From: Arthrobacter beigongshangensis
GTDB taxonomy: Bacteria; Bacillota; Bacilli; Bacillales_A; Planococcaceae
Assembly: GCF_016820585.1 (NCBI RefSeq)
Contig: NZ_JADHDX010000003.1
Coordinates: 186,001-250,000 of the forward strand
Length of the DNA: 64,000 bases
Reading direction: 5' to 3'
Both the position numbers and the translations under genes were made by a program. The notes beneath the pieces are model-generated. The model did not search any database, was not told the DNA's origin, and worked only from the letters and a program-made list of their open reading frames with translations. Shown one piece after another: positions 32,861 to 41,479 of this stretch; position 1 is the stretch's first letter; the number at the start of each line of letters is the position of its first letter.

Positions 32861-33439
32861 CTAAAGCGTTAAACTACGAAATCGCTCCGCAACAAACGCT
32901 AAATCCTCTAAAAATAAAGCCCTCAAATTAGGTCGTCGTCGAACGGCAAGGGGATGATAAGCCACAGCAGTGGGGTAGCCTTGAATGTTATGCCATTGTC
33001 CGCGTAATGATTTCACGTCAGCCTTTGGATTTCGAAAAAAGGATTGGACTGCGACATTGCCTAGACAAAGAATAAGCTCTGGCTTTTTCATTTGTATTTG
33101 TTGCTCTAAATGTTGCATACATATTTGGCGTGTTTGGTCTTTATCATAAGCACGCACAGGTTTTCTTTTTAGGATGAAGGTCACATACATATCTTCCGTT
33201 TTCAATCCAGCTTCATTGACTGTTTGCTGTAAGGTTTGCCGTGTTCCGCAAATAAAAGCATTGCCTTCACGGTCTTCTCGCGCTCCCGGATTATCGAGAA
33301 TAACTAGAATGGGAGCATCTGGATTCCCTTCTCCCCAAACCATACGCGTTCCATGTTTATCAAGCCCGCATTCACAACAGTCTTTTGCGTTATCAGGTAC
33401 TGGTTCTTCTGGCCATATTGTCGGGCAAAAATCAGACAT
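32861..33439 (-). CDS. Uracil-DNA glycosylase superfamily protein (family 4-like)
   Basis: A 192-aa protein with the UDG fold. CCECGLDKHG (about 21-30) gives the first cluster cysteines, VILDNPGAREDREGNAFICG (about 47-66) corresponds to motif 1, and AYHPLAVRRRPNLRALFLEDL (about 160-180) to the HPS motif. Family 4 enzymes hold a 4Fe-4S cluster with four Cys; here the third, normally in a VKCRPP segment, reads ILKRKPV, while the fourth may be QICMQHL. Possibly a divergent or clusterless member. Confidence 0.72.
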   Translation of the reverse strand: MSDFCPTIWPEEPVPDNAKDCCECGLDKHGTRMVWGEGNPDAPILVILDNPGAREDREGNAFICGTRQTLQQTVNEAGLKTEDMYVTFILKRKPVRAYDKDQTRQICMQHLEQQIQMKKPELILCLGNVAVQSFFRNPKADVKSLRGQWHNIQGYPTAVAYHPLAVRRRPNLRALFLEDLAFVAERFRSLTL

Positions 33440-33567
33440 CTATATCAGCTCCTTCCACTATGTTTTATTATCTCCATTTTGGGGAACAATTATGTGTGGT
33501 CTATTTGAATCTATTCAGATAAATGATAAAGTAGGCTTAGTGATGAAAAACGAAGGAGTGAAGGGAA

Positions 33568-33996
33568 ATGGCAGTTGATGTCTATTTTAATTTTAATGGG
33601 AATTGTCGCGAGGCAGTGATGTTTTATGCAGAGGTTTTTGAAACAGAAGCCCCAAAAATTATGACGTTTGGAGAAGGACCACCTAATCCGGAGTATCCTT
33701 TGCCAGAAGAAGCGAAGAATTTAGTGATGCACACACGACTTAATATCAGTGGTAGCAATGTGATGTTTTCGGATATTTTTCCAGGATCACCTTTTACGCT
33801 AGGAAATAACATTACACTTGCAGTTGTCAGTAAAGACGAGAATGAAATTAAATCTGTGTTCAGTAAGCTGAAAGAAGGCGGCAAAGTAAACTTGGAGCTG
33901 CAAGAAACATTTTTCAGCAAATGTTATGGGCAAATAACGGACAAATTTGGTATTGAGTGGCAATTAAGTCTGGACAGTGGCGAAACATTCGGGTAA
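33568..33996 (+). CDS. PhnB-like VOC protein
   Basis: A 142-aa glyoxalase/bleomycin-resistance-fold protein of the PhnB (DUF1338-unrelated, '3-demethylubiquinone-9 3-methyltransferase' domain) group. VYFNFNGNCREAVMFYAEVF is the usual opening, GSNVMFSDIFPG lies mid-domain, and YGQITDKFGIEWQLSL closes it. Function of the group is unsettled. AAGGAGTG precedes the ATG by a good distance and a strong terminator follows. Confidence 0.8.
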   Translation: MAVDVYFNFNGNCREAVMFYAEVFETEAPKIMTFGEGPPNPEYPLPEEAKNLVMHTRLNISGSNVMFSDIFPGSPFTLGNNITLAVVSKDENEIKSVFSKLKEGGKVNLELQETFFSKCYGQITDKFGIEWQLSLDSGETFG

Positions 33997-34002
33997 TTTG
34001 AA

Positions 34003-34051
34003 GGATATGGTACCTTTCTTTTTTGGAGAAAGGTGTCATATCCTTTTTTTA
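34003..34051 (+). terminator. Terminator after the PhnB-like gene
   Basis: AGGATATGGTACCTTTCT pairs with AGAAAGGTGTCATATCCT, followed by seven Ts. Confidence 0.85.
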
Positions 34052-34074
34052 ATAGTGTTTGAGGAGGAATGGCA

Positions 34075-34935
34075 ATGGAATTTAAACAGTATGCTGATGT
34101 GCATGATTTTGCGCTACAAGCTGAGCCGATTTTGACAGAAAAAGAAGATGTCTACAGTCTGTTTTTCGGTGTGTTACAGGCCATCAAAGCAGGTCGCTAT
34201 GACAATCCTTTTATGGCGGCGATTGAAAAGGATGGGGAAGTGCTGGCATTAATGCAAATGACACCGCCCCATCCGTTAAATCTCATTCTTGTGGATGACA
34301 CACGATTAGAGGAAATCATGGATTTGGTAATTAAAAAATTAGTGGAACTAAAGATTGAAATGAGTTCTGTCATTAGTCTTAAGCCGATGGCATACCTTTT
34401 TGCAGAGAAATGGGAAGCGCAAACAGGGACGGCTCATCAATTGTTGATGGATCAAGGGTTGTATCGGTTAGAAGAAGTAAATATAGAATTACAACAAAGT
34501 CCTGGTAGCTGGCGTTTGGCGGGTGAGGAGGATTGTCCTTTGATTGAGAGATGGTTTACGATATTTGAGGAGGATACTGGACTTCCAATTACACCCAAAG
34601 AAGATGTGGAAACGCGTGTGGCCTTATTTGTTAGTGAACGAGAAGTGTTTTTATGGGAGCATGAAGGGAAAGTTGTGTCGATGATGAAAAAGTCGCGTCC
34701 TACCGAGCACGGTGTCACGGTATCCCTGGTTTTTACACCCCATGAGGAGCGAAAAAAAGGCTATGCCCGAACGATGGTGGCGGCTTGCTCAACAGAACTG
34801 CTAAAAAGCTATGATTTTTGTGTGCTCTATACAGATTTGATGAACCCGACGTCCAATAAAATCTACCAAGAAATTGGTTACAAACGCATTGCCGATTCCG
34901 TGCAGTTAGGATTTGCCATGCCCATAACAGATTAA
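34075..34935 (+). CDS. GNAT-family N-acetyltransferase
   Basis: A 286-aa protein with a divergent N-terminal half (ADVHDFALQAEPIL) and a C-terminal GNAT domain: SLVFTPHEERKKGYARTMVAACS is the acetyl-CoA loop (RxxGYA, about 220-242), and LYTDLMNPTSNKIYQEIGYKRI the conserved NxxYxxxGY block. GGAGG fits ATG 34075 (7 nt) better than ATG 34069. Substrate unknown. Confidence 0.82.
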   Translation: MEFKQYADVHDFALQAEPILTEKEDVYSLFFGVLQAIKAGRYDNPFMAAIEKDGEVLALMQMTPPHPLNLILVDDTRLEEIMDLVIKKLVELKIEMSSVISLKPMAYLFAEKWEAQTGTAHQLLMDQGLYRLEEVNIELQQSPGSWRLAGEEDCPLIERWFTIFEEDTGLPITPKEDVETRVALFVSEREVFLWEHEGKVVSMMKKSRPTEHGVTVSLVFTPHEERKKGYARTMVAACSTELLKSYDFCVLYTDLMNPTSNKIYQEIGYKRIADSVQLGFAMPITD

Positions 34936-35028
34936 TTGAACAGCATCAGTAAGTTCCTCAACCATAATCAATAACATATAATAGCTGGAGAGCTGAAAGA
35001 ATCATTCGGTAAAATGGTTAGAGGGGCG

Positions 35029-35367
35029 ATGATTTTGCGACGAAATGATCCGGTCATTCACGATAAAATAATGTCTAATGATAACTCCTTAAATAAGGGG
35101 GCTAAAATTTCGCTGTTAGGGTCAGTCATTTCAACATTAGGTGATGCCTTACAAACAGTTGGTGGAGCGATTTCAATAGAAGAGGGCTTGATTGCTGATG
35201 CACAGCAACAGCAAGGACTTGACAAGCTCCAAAGTCAAATCGACGAATTGAAAAAAGAGCAGTCACGGAATGATACGATGAATGCAGATGTTAAAACGCT
35301 AGGTAAATTACTAGAGAGACTTGTAGATCGATTGGACGGAGAAGTGGATGAAAGAACGAAAAGTTAG
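35029..35367 (+). CDS. Small coiled-coil protein of unknown function
   Basis: A ~112-aa protein. An alpha-helical glycine-containing segment GAKISLLGSVISTLGDALQTVGGAIS (landmarks only, about 25-50) is followed by a Gln/Glu/Lys-rich coiled coil LDKLQSQIDELKKEQSRND and a second helix. AGAGGGG lies just upstream; ATG 35029 or TTG 35035 are the likely starts. Not recognised. The hydrophobic part is weakly amphipathic rather than a clear membrane helix. Confidence 0.5.
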   Translation: MILRRNDPVIHDKIMSNDNSLNKGAKISLLGSVISTLGDALQTVGGAISIEEGLIADAQQQQGLDKLQSQIDELKKEQSRNDTMNADVKTLGKLLERLVDRLDGEVDERTKS

Positions 35368-35399
35368 TTCTGCAATGAACGTAGGGGCATTATTTGAAT

Positions 35400-35438
35400 G
35401 AAAAACTGACGAACGAGTTGTGGTTCGTCAGTTTTTTA
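35400..35438. terminator. Bidirectional terminator
   Basis: AAAACTGACGAAC/GTTCGTCAGTTTT, loop GAGTTGTG, T tract, between convergent genes. Confidence 0.88.
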
Positions 35439-35467
35439 TCAATTAATTTCGACTCAGTGTATTTCGT

Positions 35468-36631
35468 TTATGAAAATAATCCAAGTTTTTCAATACGTGC
35501 AACGGCTTCTCTCAAGCGCTCTTCCGTTTCCAATAATCCAACACGTACATAGCCTTCACCATAAGTACCAAAGGCGTGACCTGGTGAAACGGCTACATCG
35601 GCTTTATTGAGCAGGACATTTGTAAACGATTCACTTGTATAGCCCGTAGGAACGGGCAACCATGCGAAAAATGATGCGGTCGGCGCGATGACGTTCCAGC
35701 CAATTCGGTTGCACTCTGCAATTAAAACATTACGCCGACTTTCATACAGAGCGACGAGCTCATCGACACATTCTTGACTACTTGTTAACGCAACAGCGGC
35801 GGCACGTTGAATGGCTGGGAAGATGTCGATGAATAAATAATCTTGCAAGGTGCCAATGGCTTGAATCATATCGGCATTGCCAACAGCAAAACCGACACGC
35901 CAGCCGGCCATATTATACGTTTTTGACATGGTGTACATTTCAATTCCAACCTCTTTAGCACCTGTTGCCTGTAGGAAGCTGATAGGTTTTTGACCGTCGA
36001 AACCGATACCGCCGTATGCAAAGTCGTGCATAATAGCGATGTTATTTGCTTTTGCCAAGGCAACTGTTTCCTCGAAAAATGGAATGGATGCAGTAGCACT
36101 CGTAGGGTTGTTTGGATAGTTTAAATACATTAACTTAGCTTTTTTTTGTTCGTCGGATAATGTGCTGTAATCTGGTAAAAAATTATTTTCCGCCAGCAAA
36201 GGAATAGTATCGTAGCTGATATTTGCTAAGCTGACACTAGACAAATAATCTGGATAACCTGGGTCTGGTAGTAATAGCAATTCCCCTTCATTCATAAGGG
36301 CAAGAGGCAACTCGACTAAACCAGGCTTTGTGCCAAATAGGACAGCAACCTCGTTTTTTGGGTCAATATTGACATTGTACTCACGTTTGTAAAAGTCAGC
36401 AGCAGCCTGCTTGAATTCCGCGATTCCTCTGAATGGTGAGTATCCATGCGTTGCGGGGTCTTCAACAGCCTCCTGCAATGCTTTGACAATATGAGGCGGT
36501 GTTGGTTGGTCGGGATTGCCTCGACCTAAGTTAATCACATCTCGCCCCTCAGCAAGTGCTTGTTCAACATTTCGAACGAGAGAAGAAAAGAAGTGTGGCG
36601 GTAAATTTTTTAATCGATTTGACAGTGTCAT
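35468..36631 (-). CDS. mtnE: Methionine-salvage aminotransferase MtnE
   Basis: A 387-aa fold-type I PLP aminotransferase. Recall of the Bacillus MtnE (YkrV) sequence gives close agreement throughout, e.g. DVINLGRGNPDQPTPPHIV, LMYLNYPNNPTSA, IMHDFAYGGIGFDGQKP and the lysine segment MYTMSKTYNMAGWRVGF, plus FFAWLPVPTGYTSE. MtnE converts 2-keto-4-methylthiobutyrate to methionine. No other mtn gene is in the window, so a related transaminase cannot be excluded. Confidence 0.82.
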   Translation of the reverse strand: MTLSNRLKNLPPHFFSSLVRNVEQALAEGRDVINLGRGNPDQPTPPHIVKALQEAVEDPATHGYSPFRGIAEFKQAAADFYKREYNVNIDPKNEVAVLFGTKPGLVELPLALMNEGELLLLPDPGYPDYLSSVSLANISYDTIPLLAENNFLPDYSTLSDEQKKAKLMYLNYPNNPTSATASIPFFEETVALAKANNIAIMHDFAYGGIGFDGQKPISFLQATGAKEVGIEMYTMSKTYNMAGWRVGFAVGNADMIQAIGTLQDYLFIDIFPAIQRAAAVALTSSQECVDELVALYESRRNVLIAECNRIGWNVIAPTASFFAWLPVPTGYTSESFTNVLLNKADVAVSPGHAFGTYGEGYVRVGLLETEERLREAVARIEKLGLFS

Positions 36632-36726
36632 AGATTAACCTCTTTCTCTTAAGTAGTCCCTATTTATACGTTAGTATACATTAATTGTCCCATTAGTAGT
36701 ACTAGTCTGTTATTTTGTTCGCGCGA

Positions 36727-36753
36727 AAAAAGTGACCCCACTCAAGGAGTCAC
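36727..36753 (-). terminator. Terminator after pepF
   Basis: AAAGTGAC/GTCACTTT with an 11-nt loop, downstream of the minus-strand pepF stop. Confidence 0.6.
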
Positions 36754-36771
36754 TTTACAATGTGAGGAAAA

Positions 36772-38586
36772 TTAGTTGCTTGCCTCGATTTCTTCTGTTA
36801 ATACAACTAATTGATCAATTAGCTCACCAATATAAGCGATTGTGTCACGTAACGGTTGCTCGGTTGTAATGTCAACGCCGGCCATTTTGGCAAGGTCGGC
36901 AGGTGATTTTGTACCACCAGTCTTCAACACTTCCAACCATTCATCGACGGCTGGCTGACCTTCTGCTAAGACACGCTTAGATACTTGTGTTGAAATCGTC
37001 AGTCCAGCACTGTATGTGTATGGATACAAGCCCATGTAGTAGTGTGGCTGACGCATCCATGTCAATTCAGCGCCTTCTGTAATGTCAACGTCGTCTCCCC
37101 AGAATTCTTCTAGTACGCCACGTTTTAAGTTATTCAACACGCCTGCATTGACACTGCCACCTGCATCGATACGCTCATAGACTTTACGCTGATAAGCGGC
37201 TTCTAGCAAATGTGTTACAAAGTTATGGTAGTACGTGCGTGCCACGATAGAAGAAATAACCCAACGTTTAAACTTCGGATCATCCGAGTTTTTTAACAGA
37301 TGATTGGCGACTAGCATTTCATTCATCGTTGAAGGTGCCTCAATGAAGTATAAAGATGGACGCGCATTGAAAATATTTTGCTTGCGATTGGCATTATAGA
37401 AATGTCCAGCATGCCCAAGCTCATGTGCTAGGACGAAGACGTCTTCCATGCTACCTGTCCATGAAATCAGGATATACGGGTGATTGCCGTAAGGGCTTGA
37501 ACAGAAAGCACCTGTGGATTTGCCTTTATTTTGCGCAAAATCTATCCAGCGTTCGTCGTAAGAACGTTGCACCATGTTCAAGTAATCATCACCCATAATC
37601 GCAAGAGCATCGTCAATATACTTTTTCGATTCCTCCACAGTGATTGTCGGCTCATACGTAGGATCAAGCGGGATTTTCAAGTCAGCGAACGTCATTTTAT
37701 CCAAGCCATGCACTTTTTGAAGCAGTTTCGCATATTTACGCATATGCGGTGCGAGTTCTGTCGTGATCAAATCGATCTGACGGTCATACATAGATTTATC
37801 GACTTCCTGATTAAACAATAAATAATCAAAAATCGTGTTGTAACCACGTAAATCAGAGGTTGTCTTTTCAATTTGCAGGTGCATATCGTACGTTTTTGCA
37901 GTTGTATGTTGATAATCCTTCAATTTAGTAGAGAAGGCTTCAAATGCTGCACGGCGCTTGGCAGTATTTGCTTCAGACTCCCAGTCACCTTCGAATGATA
38001 CATAGCTTAGCGGATACTTTTGCCCCTCTGCTTCAAAATCATCGAATGACATATCGACCATTTTTGTTGTGTTATACAAGCCATATGGTCCATTGAATGT
38101 TGAAGAAAATGCGGCAAGTGTTTTCTCGACTTCAGGATGCAGCTGATAATCTTTTTGGCGAATTAATTTTTCTAAGTAATTCTGGTAATCAGCGGATTGT
38201 TGCATTGCTTCTTTTAGAATGTCAACAGGCAATTCAGCCAGTTCGCTGTCGACAAAAGACAGTTTGCTATTAATTTTTGCAGCAATCGAACCGAATTTAC
38301 TGGAACGCATTTGTGCTGTATCATCCGTTTGGTCTGTACTGGATGATAGGCTTGTATACGTGCCGATAGGAACTATTTTTTCGTAAAGTGTCGCATAGCC
38401 TTTTAATGCTTCAATGACTGTTATTGGATTAGATATGTTGCCAGCGAATTTCTCGACAAATACATCTACGGCAGTTTCGAGCTCTGCGATGGCTGCATTG
38501 TAGTCTTCCTCAGTTTTGAAAAGATCTTGTAAATTCCACGTTTCTTCTAGATTAACTTCCGAACGCAGTGGTAAACTTTTAACCAA
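36772..38586 (-). CDS. pepF: Oligoendopeptidase F (M3 family)
   Basis: A 604-aa cytoplasmic zinc endopeptidase. The HExxH zinc motif is in VLAHELGHAGHFYN (about 386-399), and the third ligand in FFIEAPSTMNEM-like segment YFIEAPSTMNEML (about 416). SYDERWIDFAQNKGKSTGAFC and HYYMGLYPYTYSAGLTIS are conserved family blocks. It degrades oligopeptides of roughly 7-17 residues. Full length and intact. Confidence 0.93.
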   Translation of the reverse strand: MVKSLPLRSEVNLEETWNLQDLFKTEEDYNAAIAELETAVDVFVEKFAGNISNPITVIEALKGYATLYEKIVPIGTYTSLSSSTDQTDDTAQMRSSKFGSIAAKINSKLSFVDSELAELPVDILKEAMQQSADYQNYLEKLIRQKDYQLHPEVEKTLAAFSSTFNGPYGLYNTTKMVDMSFDDFEAEGQKYPLSYVSFEGDWESEANTAKRRAAFEAFSTKLKDYQHTTAKTYDMHLQIEKTTSDLRGYNTIFDYLLFNQEVDKSMYDRQIDLITTELAPHMRKYAKLLQKVHGLDKMTFADLKIPLDPTYEPTITVEESKKYIDDALAIMGDDYLNMVQRSYDERWIDFAQNKGKSTGAFCSSPYGNHPYILISWTGSMEDVFVLAHELGHAGHFYNANRKQNIFNARPSLYFIEAPSTMNEMLVANHLLKNSDDPKFKRWVISSIVARTYYHNFVTHLLEAAYQRKVYERIDAGGSVNAGVLNNLKRGVLEEFWGDDVDITEGAELTWMRQPHYYMGLYPYTYSAGLTISTQVSKRVLAEGQPAVDEWLEVLKTGGTKSPADLAKMAGVDITTEQPLRDTIAYIGELIDQLVVLTEEIEASN

Positions 38587-38675
38587 ATCTCATCTCTCCC
38601 TTTTATTACGGATTTCGAACTAATTAATAGTATATAGTAAAATAGAGGGAAAGTAAAAAGAATATAAATATTCAG

Positions 38676-38981
38676 TTATTGGTGTTTTTTTGCAAGCAGT
38701 TCAATTTCATTGGCAACGATAAAAGCCAGCTCTTCATTACCGAAGAGCTGGAGCACATCGAGCATTGTTTCGTTATCGATGTTGATGTCATCTTCGGCAT
38801 CAGCTTGTTCGATGATGTTCTTCATGGCTGCATTTTCCTGTTGGTTTGGATAGGCACGTTTGTATAACTCGTGGGGGTCCAACTGATGATTAGCACACCA
38901 TTGCACGAATAGACGAATCATTAACTGTTCATCTTCCTGATATTTTTGAATGACTTGTTCTTCGATATTTTTAAAATCCAT
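38676..38981 (-). CDS. Hypothetical acidic 101-aa protein
   Basis: A soluble, all-helical, acidic protein: MDFKNIEEQVIQKYQEDEQLMIRLFVQWC, then LDPHELYKRAYP and MLDVLQLFGNEELAFIVANEI. The start has AAGGAGCG upstream. I do not recognise a named family, though the layout is seen in small conserved Bacillales proteins. Lies between pepF and another small minus-strand gene. Confidence 0.6.
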   Translation of the reverse strand: MDFKNIEEQVIQKYQEDEQLMIRLFVQWCANHQLDPHELYKRAYPNQQENAAMKNIIEQADAEDDINIDNETMLDVLQLFGNEELAFIVANEIELLAKKHQ

Positions 38982-39046
38982 AATTATGCGCTCCTTTTTT
39001 TAACGCTTATGACTAGTATATAGGATGAAGCACATTTTGGAGGAAA

Positions 39047-39490
39047 TCAAAGTTTATTGCTAATAAAAAAATGAACCAACCACTCCGCATCAAGTGGACC
39101 ATCAACAACTTCGTAGTAGAGTAAAGAGTTTTGGATAATTAGATTTTCATTGATGATGATGCTTAAAGTATTTCCGTCCTCGTCTTGCAACTGAATACTG
39201 AATTGCATGGTTTCGTCACTCGTATTTATTTCTTCGGGCTTTAATTTCCGGATATGGTAATCTTGAAGGAAGTCCAGTAAGCTGTTAATTTCGGAATGCT
39301 CATCGACATGCCATGTTTCACTGGTGTTTCCCGAAGTGGATGGTTTTGTAAAGAGTGCTGTGATGAATGATGGATTCATGGTATTAAGAAGGTCTGTGAA
39401 CTGTTTTTCGTTGTAGTCGTTGAACGACTGTATCATCGTATAGCAACCGCCAATGAGAATGACAATGAGTAGGAATGCTCTCATTTTCAT
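39047..39490 (-). CDS. Hypothetical membrane-anchored protein
   Basis: A ~147-aa protein starting MKMRAFLLIVILIGGCYTM after a GGGGG site 8 nt upstream; the longer frame to 39562 is not supported. The N-terminal hydrophobic segment ends in GGC and may be a lipobox or a simple anchor. The extracytoplasmic part has a beta-rich pattern (FSIQLQDEDGNTLSIIINENLI) and ends DAEWLVHFFISNKL. Not recognised. Confidence 0.55.
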   Translation of the reverse strand: MKMRAFLLIVILIGGCYTMIQSFNDYNEKQFTDLLNTMNPSFITALFTKPSTSGNTSETWHVDEHSEINSLLDFLQDYHIRKLKPEEINTSDETMQFSIQLQDEDGNTLSIIINENLIIQNSLLYYEVVDGPLDAEWLVHFFISNKL

Positions 39491-39590
39491 ATTGAATACC
39501 CCCTGCATTTCGTTTCTGTAGTATACGCAGACGACGGTGGTTAGTATCGTACTTGTGACCATAAAGGTGTAAGACTGGAGGGATGAACGA

Positions 39591-40319
39591 TTGGTTTTGA
39601 GAAGAATAACGCTGCTTCATGAGGAAACTGCAGGGAATGAGGAGTATCCTTTCTCGATTCCTTCTATTCAATCCATGACGGAATTGGATTTAACAAAGAG
39701 AGTAACATTTTTTGTAGGGGAAAATGGTTCTGGGAAGTCAACATTGCTAGAGGGAATTGCAGATCTATGTGGGTTTAATCCAGCGGGTGGGGGTAGGAAT
39801 AATACGTATGACGTCGATGCGTCGGAAAGCGCATTGAGTGAACATCTACGATTGTCATGGATGCCGAAAGTGACTAATGGCTTCTTTTTACGTGCCGAAT
39901 CCTTTTATCATTTTGCGTCCCATGTCGATGATATGGCGAGACAACCTTACGGCTCTTATCAAGCTTACGGCGGAAAATCACTACACGAGCAATCTCACGG
40001 TGAATCATTTTTGTCTTTATTTTTAAATCGATTTGGAGGAAAAGCCATCTACTTACTCGATGAGCCGGAAGCTGCATTATCACCCCAAAGACAATTAGCA
40101 TTTTTACGCGTTATGCATGATCTTGTTCAGGAGGAAGATTGTCAATTCATCATCGCCACACATTCACCAATTATTTTAGGTTATCCAGATGCGACAATCC
40201 TAAGTTTTGATGATGGGGAAATTAAAGAAACGGACTATGAATCAACAGAACACTATCAGATTACAAAATATTTTTTGGATCACCGAGAAAAGTTTTTGAA
40301 AGATATTTTGGGTAATTAA
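39591..40319 (+). CDS. Stand-alone AAA/ABC-type ATPase
   Basis: A 242-aa soluble ATPase. Walker A is FFVGENGSGKSTLLEG (about 41-56), a Q-rich/signature-like SHGESFLSLFLNRF lies at about 134-147, Walker B is AIYLLDEPEAALSPQRQ (about 151-167) and the switch His is in IIATHSPIIL. This is the RecF/SMC-like 'AAA_23' arrangement without a coiled coil or nuclease domain. Start TTG 39591 is supported by CTGGAGGGA 7 nt upstream. No partner gene is evident, so its function is open. Confidence 0.75.
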   Translation: MVLRRITLLHEETAGNEEYPFSIPSIQSMTELDLTKRVTFFVGENGSGKSTLLEGIADLCGFNPAGGGRNNTYDVDASESALSEHLRLSWMPKVTNGFFLRAESFYHFASHVDDMARQPYGSYQAYGGKSLHEQSHGESFLSLFLNRFGGKAIYLLDEPEAALSPQRQLAFLRVMHDLVQEEDCQFIIATHSPIILGYPDATILSFDDGEIKETDYESTEHYQITKYFLDHREKFLKDILGN

Positions 40320-40360
40320 TTTAATGTTATAATTGTTTTGATAGACTGTAGAATGGGAGG

Positions 40361-40852
40361 ATGATGACGATGCCGAAAGAAGTTTTGCATGCCATTCAAG
40401 ACGAATACCCAGATGATTTTGCCTGGTGCTTTGGCTGTGGACGATTGAATGAGGATGGCTATCATTTTCGGACAGGCTGGCAAGGTGAAGAAACGGTGAC
40501 GTTTTACGAGCCATCATCGAAGCATATTGCCATTCCAGGTTTTGTTTATGGGGGACTAATTGCTTCACTTGTTGACTGCCATGGAACAGGTTCTTGTGCA
40601 CTGGCACTTCATCGGAAAAATGGACACGAGCCCGGGAATGGCGAGGAAGTACCGCGTTTTGTGACAGCATCATTGAATGTTAATTATTTGAAACCAACAC
40701 CCCATGGTACTTTGTTAAAAGCGGTTGGGAAAGTGGAAGAAATTCATCCGAAGAAATTTAAAGTGCAGGTGGAAGTATTTGCAGATGATTTGCTTTGTGC
40801 AACTGGTGAAGTCGTAGGAGTCGTAATGCCAGCATCATTTGCAAGTAAATAA
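40361..40852 (+). CDS. PaaI-like hotdog-fold thioesterase
   Basis: A 163-aa 4HBT-family protein. DFAWCFGCGRLNEDGYHF (about 19-36) is the conserved opening and GFVYGGLIASLVDCHGTGS (about 66-84) contains the catalytic-site loop and the long hotdog helix; FVTASLNVNYLKPTP closes the core. It likely hydrolyses an acyl-CoA. Three ATGs (40361, 40364, 40370) follow GGGAGG, so the start is uncertain by a few codons. Confidence 0.78.
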   Translation: MMTMPKEVLHAIQDEYPDDFAWCFGCGRLNEDGYHFRTGWQGEETVTFYEPSSKHIAIPGFVYGGLIASLVDCHGTGSCALALHRKNGHEPGNGEEVPRFVTASLNVNYLKPTPHGTLLKAVGKVEEIHPKKFKVQVEVFADDLLCATGEVVGVVMPASFASK

Positions 40853-40909
40853 TAATTGAGTTTAAAAGCTGATTGCTAGATGCAATTGGCTTTTTTCATG
40901 AATAAAAAA

Positions 40910-40964
40910 TTGACATACAACCATTTGGTTATATATAATTTAATGTGAAACCAAATGGTTGTAT
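40910..40964 (+). promoter_or_regulatory. Promoter and paired operator for the SRPBCC-ArsR operon
   Basis: TTGACA (40910-40915), 18 nt, TATAAT (40934-40939). The spacer holds ATACAACCATTTGGTT (40915-40930) and its exact inverted copy AACCAAATGGTTGTAT lies just past the -10 box (40949-40964). This flanking arrangement suggests repression by the ArsR protein encoded downstream. Confidence 0.75.
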
Positions 40965-40992
40965 TTATCAGGGGTTTTAAAGGAGAGCTTTT

Positions 40993-41042
40993 CAAGCGAA
41001 CTCGAAAAATTTCGGATGCAATTACGCGAGGCATAATGGATT
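40993..41042 (+). repeat. Modular hairpin repeat, copy F (degenerate right end)
   Basis: Only the last part is recognisable: TTTCGGATGCAATTACGCGAGGCATAATGGAT corresponds to GACGCAATTACGCCGAGGCGTAATTGAT of full copies (landmarks GCAATTACGC and GAGGC). It lies in the transcribed leader, 18 bp before the SRPBCC gene start. Confidence 0.55.
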
Positions 41043-41059
41043 GTTTAGGAGGAATTTAT

Positions 41060-41479
41060 ATGTCAATTAATGAAAGTTTTGCAGAAGTTAGAAAAAATAT
41101 TGTTATCAATGCGCCAATCGAAAAAGTATGGGGATATGTTGCAACAGCGGAAGGGATTTCTGCATGGTTCATGCCGAATGATATGCAACCGATTGAAGGA
41201 AAAGAATTCATCCTGCAAGCAGGACCATGGGGGAATTCAGCATGTAAAGTGACGGAAGTGAATCCGCCAAATCGTCTATCATTTGAGTGGGGGTCGGATT
41301 GGCTTATCACGTTTGAATTGAAGGAACGAGACGGTCAAACTGAATTGACATTGATTCATGCAGGATGGGACGAAGGAAAACAGACGGAGTTCGGTGAGTC
41401 ACATACAGAGGTACGTTCACGTATGGCGGGCGGATGGGATGGACTTGTTCTAAAAATGAAAACTGTTGTTGAAGCCTAA
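41060..41479 (+). CDS. SRPBCC/AHSA1-domain protein
   Basis: A 139-aa START-like fold protein. IVINAPIEKVWGYVATAEGISAWFM is the typical beginning of AHSA1-type domains, with NPPNRLSFEWGSDW in the middle and GWDGLVLKMKTVVEA as the C-terminal helix. These proteins bind small hydrophobic ligands; the ligand is unknown. AGGAGGAA precedes ATG 41060. The stop TAA abuts the start of arsR, and such SRPBCC-ArsR pairs are common, with the regulator controlling the pair. Confidence 0.82.
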   Translation: MSINESFAEVRKNIVINAPIEKVWGYVATAEGISAWFMPNDMQPIEGKEFILQAGPWGNSACKVTEVNPPNRLSFEWGSDWLITFELKERDGQTELTLIHAGWDEGKQTEFGESHTEVRSRMAGGWDGLVLKMKTVVEA

